Assembly (NCBI GenBank): GCA_902805475.1
Contig: CADCSX010000011.1
Span: 491,001-555,000 of the forward strand
DNA: 64,000 nucleotides
DNA from: Entonaema liquescens
Lineage: Eukaryota > Ascomycota > Sordariomycetes > Xylariales > Xylariaceae
Reading direction: 5' to 3'
In this document: in pieces, positions 12,261-22,804 of the stretch
How the letters are laid out: each line of letters opens with the position of its first letter
Position numbering within the stretch: the stretch's first letter is position 1
The notes under the pieces: generated by a model
The model's input: the letters and a program-made list of their open reading frames with translations, nothing else
The model's database searches: none
What the model was told of the DNA's origin: nothing
Program-made: the position numbers and the translations under genes

Positions 12261-13298
12261 TCAGTAGAACAGTAGCTGCAGGGGCTTCTCAGGATCAGCG
12301 TATCGTTCCTTGAACTCCTGCCGGGCCAGCCAACGGGCCAGGGGTAACATGGTTTCTTTCATATCCATGACGCCGCGTTTCTTCTGGTCGATGTGTGAGG
12401 CATCTACGACCAGACGCTCGAGTTTACTTAGATTCAAAGCGGCTGTAGGTATATCTGTTAGATGTGCGTGAAAAGGACACGTTGGGGAAAAGATGCGAGA
12501 CGAGACTTACAATTATCGACCAGATCGGATAATCGAACGGGTGTGCCCACTGCGACACCCGTGCGATGCTTCTGGAGGAATTGCACGCTTTCTTCCAGTT
12601 TGATGTGCTTCGCGAACTAGGGGTGAAGTATCAGCTTTAGATATCATCCCTTTTATTTGGCTGGGTAGAGATTTACGTACCAGTTTTGAGACTGTGTTGT
12701 TTTTCGATTGGTATTTCCGGACAGCGCTATATTCTCCGTAAGCACGTGTACTAGCACAGTTAGATACAGCAGGGACTTGACTTACCGAACCAGATCTGCG
12801 GCTCTTAGACCGGCGCCGGTGACGATGATGGTGTGCGGTGCGCCGTTCTCCTTAGGTGCTTCGCTTAGCTTCTTGGGATCTGCGAACTGCTCTAGGAATT
12901 TAGGCAGGTTCTCTGTATTTCTCGTCTCCTGGAAGGATGTGGTGTCCGTAATGCAATTTGCTATATCGACCTGTTAATATTTTCTTCTTTCTGGTTTCGA
13001 TAAGAGAAAGGGGGCAGGCAAGTAAAACCATACGTGATATATCGAGCTGGCTGAGCTCAACTGGTTTTAAATCCGTTCCAAATCTCCTGATTTTCTTGGA
13101 TAGATGGTCCGCGAGAAGTAGGTTATCTATCATAGAGATCTTCTTGTTTACACCGGCTTCTAGGTCGAGGTATTCCTCATCTTCCTCATAAGCTTGCTTT
13201 CTACGTTTGCGTGACGCAGTTTCATCGTTGCGAGGGCGCTTCTTGGACTTGGCTTTTGCGGCTGCGGGTTGCGGCCTTTGAACTTGGGTCTCGGCCAT
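12261..13298 (-). CDS. cms1: Cms1-family small-subunit ribosome biogenesis protein
   Basis: Cms1 is a nucleolar protein of the 90S pre-ribosome with a degenerate DEAD-box helicase-like fold. Five exons (minus strand): 13298-13034, 12960-12786, 12726-12681, 12616-12511 and 12454-12261, giving 261 residues in frame. The N-terminus is basic and nuclear (KAKSKKRPRNDE, RKRRKQ). Family segments follow in order: DNLLLADHLSKKIRRF, DTTSFQETR, LPKFLEQF, a helicase motif I-like strand HTIIVTGAGLRAADLVR, VAVGTPVRLSDL, then LERLVVDASHIDQKKRGVMD and an end in PLQLLFY. The second exon uses the acceptor TATAG ending at 12961. The gene is divergent from aspartyl-tRNA synthetase across 490 bp. Confidence 0.9.
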
Positions 13299-13788
13299 TA
13301 TTAATATACTTCAGCGTGTTCTGGAGTATTAATTTACTATTGGGACAGTGAAATTTTGGTGTTATGATGAGTACTGTTGATAGTTGGTTGTGCTATGAGA
13401 ATGAGAATTGTTAACTAATGAGAAGAAAAATTCAGTTAAGCGTTGAGGTCATAGCTCCTATATCAAATATTCCTATATGTGGAATATGCGATATGCTGTG
13501 ACGGAATACTACCTTATGTTATCTGTGTAGGTACTTCGTAACTTTTTGAATTATCTAATCTAAGCCCCGCCATGCCGACCATCCCACCAAGAATAGAAAA
13601 TTGCCCCGCGTCACACGTTCGAACGTTCGCCGGAAGAGTCAAAAAACTGTCAAGTATCAAGTCACCCCATCATACGTTTTTGCTCACGCCGACGACGTAT
13701 TTAAAAAGGGGGTTAATTCTGCGGTGACATTCTCGTATTTTCTTTTTCCAATTGATTTCATATCACTTATAAAAATCACTTTAGAACC
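13299..13788. promoter_or_regulatory. Divergent promoter region, cms1 / aspartyl-tRNA synthetase
   Basis: The 490 bp between two head-to-head translation and ribosome-biogenesis genes must hold both promoters. No specific factor site can be assigned with confidence. Confidence 0.5.
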
Positions 13789-15575
13789 ATGTCTGAAGCT
13801 CCCGTTGACCCGGCCCAAGCTTCGGGTTCTGCCCCTCCAGCCGATGGTGAAGCTCCCGCTCAGTCCAAGAAGGGCGCAAAGAAGGCTGAAGCAAAAGCTA
13901 AAAGGAAGCTGAGAAGGCGCGCAAAGCTGCTGAGAGAGAAGCTGCCGCTGCCGCTCAAAAAGCTGCTTCTGGTGGCAACGAGGATCTCGCTAAGGAGAAT
14001 TATGGCGATATCACTCCTACTACTAGAGTTGCCGCAGACAAGGTGCAGCTTAAACATTTAGGAGACGAACATATTGGAAAGTCTGTGAAACTACGAGCAT
14101 GGATTCAAAATTCTCGTATGCAAGGCGCAAAAATGGCTTTCGTCGAGCTGCGGGAAGAGCGTAACTGGTCTATACAAGGTGTCATATCTGCCAGTGCCGA
14201 GGGCAAGCCGGTCAGCAAGCAAATGGCTAAATGGGTTGGCGGCATAAGACTAGAGAGTTTCGTTTTAGTCGAAGCTACCGTCCAGAAACCCCTCGAACCC
14301 GTTAAGAGTTGCCGTGTTAGCGACTATGAATTACACTTAACAAAGGTTTACTTAATCGCCTCAGGTCCTGAGGTTCTTCCTCTGGGTCTCAATGCTGCGA
14401 ATAGGGCAATCTCTAGCTTCGATGACGAGGATCCCTCAGCACCCGCTGCCGCACCCGCCGAGGGTGTTGAGAACCTTAGCATTACCGATGCCGCTGCCGT
14501 GCCGTCTGCAAGCTTGTCTACACATTTGAACAACCCGGCTCTACACAAGCGTGCACCCGTGCAGCAAGCTATTGCTGACGTTCGAATGACCGTGCGGAAG
14601 CTATTCGGCGAATATCTCGACTCTAAAGATTTCGTCCAGTTTGAGCCCCCTTGCCTAATTGGTGCCGCTTCTGAAGGTGGCGCAAACGTGTTTTCTCTAC
14701 CATACTTTGAGAAGCAGGCTTTCCTGGCGCAATCGCCCCAATTCTACAAGCAGATCGAAATTGCCGGTGGTCGAAAGCGTGTCTACTGTATTGGTCCTGT
14801 TTTCAGAGCAGAGAACAGTAACACTCCTCGTCATATGACAGAGGTAAGGCTTTCTAACAACATTTGTTGCATACCGGTAAATTAACAGGTCATATAGTTC
14901 ACTGGTCTTGATTTGGAGATGGAGATTGAGGACCACTACCACGAGGTTCGCGACATGATCGAAGGCGTCATGCTCTACATTTTCCGAGGTCTTCAGGAGC
15001 GATGCAAGGAGCAAATCGAACTTGTCCGGTCTATCTACCCCTCAGATGAATTCCTGTTACCGGAGCACGGCAAGGAGGTTCGACTCACATTTGCTGAAGG
15101 CCAGAAGCTACTACGTGAGGAGGGTCCCGAGGAGTTCCGCAACGTGTCGGACGATGAGGACATGAGTACACCGCAAGAAAAGGCGCTGGGAGCCTTGGTG
15201 CGCAAGAAGTTCGGCACCGACTTCTACGTGCTAGACAAGTTCCCCGAGGGCGCACGACCCTTCTACACCATCGAGGATCCCGAGAACCCCAAGGTCACTA
15301 ACGCGTACGACTTCTTCATGCGCGGCCAGGAGATCCTGTCTGGTGGCCAGCGTATCCACATCCCGGAGCTTCTCGAGGCTCGTCTACGCAAGAAGGGCAT
15401 CGACCCGACGAGCCCTGGTATCAAAGACTACGTCGACGTGTTTAGGTCCGCTGGTGTGCCGCCCCATGGCGGTGGAGGTATCGGTCTCGACCGTGTGGTC
15501 GCTTGGTACTTGAACTTACCTAGCGTACACCTGGCAAGCTATTACCCTCGCACACCAAAGAGGTTAACCCCGTAA
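13789..15575 (+). CDS. dps1: Cytosolic aspartyl-tRNA synthetase (frame interrupted once)
   Basis: Class IIb synthetase charging tRNA-Asp with aspartate in the cytosol. Exons 13789-14843 and 14898-15575. Domains in order: a Lys/Ala-rich N-terminal extension typical of eukaryotic enzymes (binds tRNA), the OB-fold anticodon-binding domain (VKLRAWIQNSRMQGAKMAFVELRE), motif 1 and 2 of the catalytic core (FVQFEPPCLIGAASEGGANVF, FRAENSNTPRHMTEFTGLD) and motif 3 at the end (GGGIGLDRVVAWYL). The frame breaks at the AAAA run 13900-13903: the start frame continues with non-family sequence, while one base later the expected helix (KEAEKARKAAEREAAA) runs into the OB fold. Adding one A gives 577 residues. 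No plausible intron exists here and the enzyme is essential, so a sequence error is the best reading. Confidence 0.92.
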
Positions 15576-16677
15576 GAGATAGGTGGTGTGTGGATTGAGT
15601 ATTTGCACTAGGAGTGGAAATAGGGGGAACCGTAAATAGAGGAGGAAAAGTAAAGATGTTTCTCATGATTCAAAGGCGACGGGTTAGTTATACTCGTACC
15701 GAGCTGAGGCGTAGATTCCATGATAAGTAAAATAAAATAAATATTTCAAATTCACTTACTGTTCGTTTGCTTGTGCCTACGTAAATCACTGGATTGATAC
15801 GCTAGAAAGGGGAGGGAATAGTTTGCCTTTTTCGACCCTGTGTGGAGAGATATTAAGGGGTATCGTTTTTTATTCTACAAACATAGAATCTCAACTGCTC
15901 CGATGATAGCCCAGATAATACTCGTATAAACGATGACTGCCTCATAATTGATCGGAGTTAACGCACGACTCTGAAACCAATGACCGACATTGTTCCGGAA
16001 TATGTTGTAAGAGTGCTATTACTTTCTGCTATTATGAAGGATGAGTCGGTATTCTACAAGGGAAGAAAAAGGGGCGGAAAGGAACGGGAAGTACTTAAGA
16101 TTGTCAGGCAGCACCTCGAGCAGCGAATTCAGGATTTGGGAACGATTTTCATATCTGTAGATGACTCCATGAAATTTGAAAATGACACGAGAAAAAAAAT
16201 TTAATAATAAGAGGAAATAAAGAAGCAAACTAGGATAATTTAACAGTGAGCAGTTCAAGAACTTGCCACGGGGCGACATTCCTTTTTGACTACCGGCCTG
16301 TTACCACTTGACCACCCAGTCCGTAATAGCCGCTCTGCCTTTAGAAACTATAACCTTGGTTACGGTACACCAGGTATATATATATCAGTCTACTAAGCCA
16401 CGGCAACAGACACCATACAGACGATAAACCGATATGAGATGTACTTATTTATTTGTTTATATTGGACGCTTCCTTACCTGCAGCATCCAATTGACTCCTT
16501 ATTCATGATATCATGATATCACTGCATCCCCTTTACATTACTAGTGTACAATGAATTCCGCATTTCTTCCCTCTAATTATTCGTAGGAGGGACTCATGTT
16601 TTTCAACCCGTTCTCCTTGATTAATACCTAGGTAGGTAGGTACCTATTCATCATTGCATACCTCATTCCTATCCAAC
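15576..16677. other. Convergent 3' intergenic region with a perfect palindrome
   Basis: This lies between the 3' ends of aspartyl-tRNA synthetase (+) and EMC1 (-). No gene is supported. It includes the palindrome listed separately, and clustered TAGGTAGGTACCT-like words near 16630 that recur in gene-free parts of the window. Confidence 0.45.
16506..16521. repeat. Perfect 16-bp palindrome (two TGATATCA copies)
   Basis: TGATATCATGATATCA equals its own reverse complement and is also a direct repeat of the 8-bp palindrome TGATATCA. It lies in non-coding DNA between convergent genes. Confidence 0.9.
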
Positions 16678-19655
16678 CTAAGATTTCCACCGAGCATCGA
16701 TCTGCTTCTTTCGGACCTGCGTTTTGATTGTCAGCGTATATACTTCACTTCTCAAGCAAAATTGTCAATAAGGGGTAGGCTTACCATAGGCCGTAAAGCT
16801 CCAGTGCCCAGGACAAGCGCCGCTACGGTGCCCACGAGGGACAGCTTATTGAACCCCTTGCCCAAAACATCAAATGCCAGACTAGGCGTAACTCTTGTGC
16901 CAAACACATCGATTCCATACGCTAGTACTAAGCTCGTGCTCTCAAGTACCGCCGGCGCCGTGATGATCTCCTTTACACCTAACACATCGCGTTGGTGCGT
17001 GATCAACATACGCGGATCCAGCTCAATAGCCGGGAAGTATTTGGTAAGTCCCTCTTCTAGCTCCGCAGGAGTCGGGTCACGGCCCACAGGACGGCGGGGC
17101 TCTAGAGCTACGCGTGGGATACCAACAATGGAGTGTGATTCGGGTAGGTACGCTAGTACCTGTCGGGTCGTTATGCCTTGACGTGTTTTCGTTACCGCGA
17201 GAGATGTGATAGGAGCTGAGAGGATGAATGTCTTGGACACGACAGAAGGGATATATGGGCCAGTGAGTACGTCAACTGGATCCAAGGATGAGTAGTTAAC
17301 CAAATCGCCGAGCGGGCCGCGGTCGTTCGCGTTGTCTGATTCATATAGGTCTGACACGACAACTTGGTACCCTTTTAGATTCTGGGATTGCGAGTCTCGT
17401 AGTTTGTACTCGCCGAAGAAAGAGCATAGAAACCAGTTCTCGGCTACAGCACAGGTGATGTCTTTGGTGGGGTCGATACCTTCGTAGGTAGATGAAGTCA
17501 GAACCTGCCCGGAGACCGTATCTAGGAGATAAACCGAGAGGGAGGCTGCTTGCTCGTTGACCGCTGCTACCACTAGTGTGTTGGGGTTCAAGTACTTGTA
17601 CTTGACGGTCCGGTCTCCCAATACTCTACCAATGGAGGCAATGGGGTCATGTGTAGACCGGCTTGCTATCTCAACGATCTTCTGTCCCGAAGGGGGGTTG
17701 AAGATCCAGGTTGGAACCTCAATAGCTTGTTCGCCCTTAGTCACAAATTTCACACCCCTGAGTCCACCGTCACTTGTCCGCGTTACAACAGTTTGCTTGG
17801 GAGCCCAAGTGCTATTTACCTCGGCAATCTTCCCGCCTTCACCAATAGGTAGCAACCAGGGCCCGGCTTCGCTGTCTACTACAACGGCACTTTCGACCGA
17901 TGGGAATAAACCGGTCGGTATCGATTCAACAGTCTTACCAGTATCGGATTTGACGATGATGAATTCCCCATCAGCTCCACGCACGGTGACGAATCCATTC
18001 ACGTCATCGGCATAGATAGCCTTCACATCCCAGGGCCTCTTTCCGGGAGTCTCGCTTGCAGACTTGGACCAAACAATCCTTCCGTGGTTACCAGTGTCAA
18101 GACCGTACAGCTTACCGCGCTTCGTCGCTAGAACGACGAGTTTATTGAACCCAAAGCTATCTCGTGACAAAGTTTCACTAGACTCTACAGTTTCCAGGCC
18201 GAGAAGACTAGTCGAAATGCGATCGGGAAGAGCTTTCAAGTACGCGGGCAAGTATTGAAGTTCATCGATGTGACGAGTTACGCGATGGACGAAAGCGGAC
18301 CAGGGGTCGGTATGCGCTTCAGCCTCTAACGTCTTCGCTAGATCTTCCGACTCGGGAATTTCTGCCCATGTAGCAGCAACTGCGCCACTTAGCCCTTCAG
18401 GCCGAGACCAAGACACATCGCCGTTGACAATTTGAGTCCAGTCGTCAGCATCGGTAACGACAGCCGACCTTACGGCGAAGTTATCCTCGGACTTTTTGAT
18501 AACCTCGGAAACGCCGTGAACAGCATCCAGTTTCTCTGCTGCTGTGCTCAAAGACCAGCGACCCAAGATGCCGTGAGAGATGGACGAGGTGATAATGACC
18601 TCATCAGCAGTAACTCGGGTGAAGTAGACATTTGAAGCAGAGGAACTAGTAGAGAAAGCACTTCCACCCTCAAGCAATGGTAGGTCATACGCCTTGCTTA
18701 TGGCGTTACTCTTGAGATCAACGTGGAATACGTCGGCCCTACTTCCTTTCTTAGTTCGGGTGTGTACGAGGAAATGCGGCGAAGAGCGAACGGTGTGTGG
18801 AGCATGGACTTCTACGCTGACGGTATCAGCCACAAGAGGGAATTCCTGCCTGCTCTTAGATCCGAGGACGTTGACCTTGAGCTTCGTCAAGGTATTGTCT
18901 GTCCAAGCGACAACGGGAGCTGCGGAGTTGGCCCCAACGAACTGAACATCTTCCGGCTTTTGCACCTCGCCCTTGGTTCCAAGGACAATTTCGTCTAGCT
19001 TCCTTCCAGTGAGAGTGTCTAGTACGATAACCTTGAGGTTGTAGGATAGTAGTGAACCATGTAGAGTGACGACGAACACCTTCTCGACATTGGTGCTGAC
19101 TTGTAGCGGAACATCCTTAGTGACCTCTCTGAACTCCCAGACGACACGTCCCTCGACACCGTTTATTCTTCGTGCCACCGTTGTACCATCTTCTTGATGC
19201 AACACCAAAACATCCTTATGATCTTTCTCAGTCAATTCCATAACTTCCAAGTCCTTAACAGCTCCGTCGAAGTCCAGGGTCCAGACATTGCGGCCGCTAA
19301 TAGCATCCCACGAATGTACGGAACTACCCAGAGCACTCGCTAACCACGTCTCGTCCTCGCCTGCTCGTAGATGACCACCCCCATCGGTAATATTCTTATT
19401 TAACAGCTGTCTCCATACAACAGCGCCATTGCCCGGATTGACAGCACCCAGAACGCCTAGGTCGCTAAGGGTATATAAAAGGCTTGCTTTTTCTTGCGGC
19501 CTCGGTCGGTGGAAGAATGTGGTCTCGCGCTGGGGTACGCCGAGGAGCTCGTGGTGAAAATCGATGTGGTCAACCTCATCTTTGAAGACGGCGCGCACGG
19601 AAGCAGGTAAAGCTAACAGTAAGGCGACTGATAACGCCTGTACCGGTAGATGCAT
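16678..19655 (-). CDS. emc1: ER membrane protein complex subunit 1
   Basis: EMC1 is the large lumenal scaffold subunit of the EMC, which inserts tail-anchored and multipass proteins into the ER membrane. Two exons, 19655-16785 and 16716-16678, give 969 residues. The start is the ATG at 19655, which opens a clear signal peptide (LPVQALSVALLLALPASVRA); extension upstream would need a TTG codon. The mature N-terminus VFKDEVDHIDFHHELLG is family-typical. The body is a PQQ-like beta-propeller (GNGAVVWRQLL, GRIVWSKS), and the C-terminus is the conserved EMC1 domain (RQVLAYLPESHSIVGIPR, DVLGVKEIITAPAVLEST, LAFDVLGKGFNKLSL) followed by one membrane helix. The short last exon supplies the cytosolic end VRKKQIDARWKS. 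Confidence 0.95.
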
Positions 19656-20425
19656 CTTGGTCAGATGCGTAGAAGTTATTCTACGCGACAAACAAAGATG
19701 CTAGTTGGAACCGGGATCGTAATAATCAGTAATATCTGGCATTAGAATCGATGGTTGAGATAAAAGGTCCCCACCGGTTTTGTTTAAGGGACGAATCCAA
19801 ATCCAATGTTGAATGTTGAATGTTGAAATCGAGAGAATCCACCCATGATACAATGCTTACATATACCTTGCTTGATGCTTTACATAGGTACATCCTATTA
19901 CGTAACTACCTGATATGCATATAATAAGAGTATTCGCCTATACAAATATCAAAGTGAGGACCTCAAGGTTGCTGTCAGTCAACGAAATTAATAAATTGAA
20001 TAGCCCATTAATTGTATGTGCCGACTATTCTAGTTTTCGTGGTGATCAACTACCATAAGCACTAACACGCATAGCTGAACTGTCAATACACAAATATAAT
20101 AGCCTCAATCTCAAGCATCAATTGGTATCTCTCGAAGCACAACTATCATCTGCGCCTCTCTTCTGCTAATATTACATGAATCATTATGAAAACCACCATC
20201 TCGATCATACTGCTTAACGAACAGGCTAAATATAAAAGGAAACGCACAAATTATCTGCTAGAGCAGCCCTCAATAATGTTGCAATGGAGTGGGAGGGGAA
20301 TGGCGTTTTACTATGGTAGTCAACCATAATATCTGACCCCCAAAAAAGTACCAAGCTTCACTCATCATTTCTGCTCCTTCTGCTAATCGAGATTCATAGA
20401 ATCTGAACTAGTCCAACCCTGCAAC
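19656..20425. other. Intergenic region, EMC1 promoter and zinc-finger gene 3' end
   Basis: No coding sequence seen. It holds the EMC1 upstream region and the 3' UTR of the PARP-type zinc-finger gene. Confidence 0.5.
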
Positions 20426-21812
20426 TTATGCCTTCTTAGGTCGACCTCGGCCTCGTCCACGCTTGGGAGCAGCCTCCTCGTCTGCGGCCTCGGTAACTTC
20501 AACGGCTTCGGCGGCCTTGGCTTTACGGCCACCCTTTGCCTTGGGTGCTGCCTTAGCCGCTACCTTCGGGGCGGGTTCCTCCTCATCTTCTTCCTGCTCG
20601 GATTCGACGGCCTTTGTCTTACGGCCGCCCTTCGCTTTGGGCTTGGGCTTGGACTTAGCCTTTGGAGCTGGCTCCGGCTCCGACTCCGACTCCGGCTTAG
20701 GCTTAGGCTCAGGCTGCTCATCTAGCTCATCATCATCAGGTTCAGGGGTTGGAGCTTTAACAGCGGCCTTCTTGCCTCGGGCCTTTTTAGCTGGAGCCTT
20801 AGCTGGAGCCTTAGCTGGAGCCTTAGCGGGAGCTTTGGCAGGAGCTTTAACAGGCTCAACCTCTTGCTCCTCTTCCTGTTCCTCGTCGTCGTCGGCTACC
20901 TTTTTAGGCTTGCGACTAGCTTTGGTAGCCTTCTTCTTAGCAGGAGGGGCATCCTCTTCATCATCTATCTCATCTGCCTTCTTGCGACCACGCTTCGCAG
21001 ATTTCTTGGGAGCAGCCTTCTTGGGGGCTTCTTCTTCCTCGTCCTTAATGACCGTAAGTAAATGCAGAAACAAAAGACAATGGATATACTAACCTCAGAA
21101 TCCTTCGCCTTTTTCTTGGCGGGGGCACGACCACGAATAGCGGCCTGGCCGGGTTTGTTGAATTCCGGATCCTGTCAGATTGTTAGTCACTGCTCGATGA
21201 GATTCGCCAACCGAAAACTTACTCCTTTGAAATCCTCGGGGTCAATGTGGCCTTGAGTCACGACACGGCGGATCTTCTCTTGAATCTCAGGGTGGTCACT
21301 AATGTTATGAGATCAGCACAAGGACAATACGACGTGGTGCGGATTGGCGAGACTTACTCTAACTCATCGTAGCCATCGATCATGTCCCACTCGTATTCAT
21401 CATCATCACCACCAGAGATTTTCTCCTGGAGGTTAGTGATGGTCTTACCAGAGACACAACCCCTTTAAAGATGTCAGCTAGAAATTCAGAAAAGGGATGG
21501 ATTGTCATACCAGTGTCGCCATTTGAAGGAACCATTTTCGATTCCAGGCATCTCAACCCAGACGCCGAATCGCAGCTCACCCTTCTGGATTTTGTCGCCG
21601 CTCTTCTTGCACTGGGTGTCCTGACAGCCAGCACGGCCAGTCTTGGCCACCTCTAAAAACTAGGTCAGTATAATTATCTACCTAAAAGGGATGGGCGGAT
21701 AAGTCTAGCGGAAAGATGATGATGATGATGATGGGGTGGAACGTAAGGGGTGAGAACAATGAAAATGAGAAGAGATAAGTGAAGTTCATGACTTACCAAT
21801 GCGATAAGACAT
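20426..21812 (-). CDS. PARP-type zinc-finger protein with charged Lys/Ala/Glu-rich tail, no catalytic domain
   Basis: Predicted nuclear DNA-break or chromatin-binding protein. Six exons (minus strand): 21812-21797, 21652-21511, 21462-21358, 21298-21223, 21171-21094 and 21043-20426, giving 344 residues in frame. The N-terminal third is one PARP-type zinc finger: TGRAGC-x4-C, then GELRFGVW, and the closing HWGC pair. A conserved linker follows (DELDDHPEIQEKIRR). The rest is low complexity: alternating acidic and basic blocks, a run of five APAK units, and AT-hook-like GRGRGRPKK at the end. No ADP-ribosyltransferase, BRCT or WGR domain is present, so this is not a PARP enzyme. This finger-plus-tail form is known in Pezizomycotina, but its job is inferred only. 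Confidence 0.87.
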
Positions 21813-22804
21813 GATCGTCTTGTGTTGATTTGAAAAATAACTTATGGATAGTCAGGCGGGATATCGTAAGTTAACTAGAAATCAAAGATAATTAAAATTG
21901 TATGAAGCGAAATGGTGGTGTCTCGGTTAAGACGAGATGGCGAGTCGATGTAGTGATAGGGTCGGGAAGAATGTGTTGAATGCAGGCCTTGGAATATGCA
22001 ATTGTTCCTTGGAGAAAATTCTTAAAAGGAACTGTAAAAAAAACGAATTAGATCCTTCAGAGTAAATGGATGCTAAATGCAACTCATTGAAAGGAAGGAG
22101 GATAAAATGGGAGGACGAAATAACCTCGGATGTCAAAGGGGGAGAGAGACAATGAGGGAGACAGATTAAAAAGAAGGTGGTCGAAGTCGAGAAGAATTGG
22201 AGAAACGAGTTCGGGGGGGGGGTTGAAACGCGTGGGCAGTGGGCAGCGGGCAGCGGGCAGCGAGCGCGTCGAACACGGAGGCAGCTCCAGACACCCCAAC
22301 CTGTCTACTTACATAGCAGCTGCACTCACTAACAGTGCACCTACAGTTGCCCTGTGTAATATAATTTAGGCAGCAAACACACCGATCAGGACATGAAACT
22401 ATAGGTGCCTCTAGGTGCCTAATTTTTCAACTCGGCAGGTCTCTACAGTACGTACCTCACCTACCAAACCATGGTTGACTGACGGTATATTTTATATTTT
22501 AATTTGCACATCTCTCGATTCAAGGGGAAGTGATCACCTGCTTGAAAATTCTGCTATTTTCCAATTTTTTCGCATTTGTGATTTCAATGATTTATCTCTG
22601 CCTATCTCATTTCATTTTATCGTATTGTCTTTATTTTGCAGCTCCCTTTTTTGGCCAATCTTAACACGGAGGAAGCACAGCCTACCTCAGGTAAATATGT
22701 AGAACCAACGATGTAAAGAATGAATGGTAGAAATATCGTGTCCAAATTTCATCATGACAATAATAGCCTAATCATACAAAAAAAAAAGCTACAAGACTGC
22801 TCTC
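21813..22804. other. Intergenic region upstream of the zinc-finger gene
   Basis: No gene is supported. It contains a (GAT)n-like tract just inside the gene's first intron border (about 21714-21734), a G10 run at 22213-22222 and the G-quadruplex motif listed separately. The right end is the 3' flank of the ATR-type kinase gene. Confidence 0.5.
22234..22257 (+). other. Canonical G-quadruplex motif (four GGG tracts, 4-nt loops)
   Basis: GGG tracts at 22234, 22241, 22248 and 22255 are separated by CAGT, CAGC and CAGC, formed by a 7-bp tandem repeat. A G10 run lies 12 bp to the left. It sits about 420 bp upstream of the zinc-finger gene start, with the G-rich strand being the template strand for that gene. 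Confidence 0.75.

Noticed and set aside
16255..16325. A-box-like TGGTCAAGTGG on the minus strand (16304-16314)
   Set aside because: No matching B box, acceptor stem or anticodon stem could be folded; at best a very old tRNA remnant.
19656..19691. N-terminal extension of EMC1
   Set aside because: It would need a TTG start and would bury the signal peptide; the ATG at 19655 fits.
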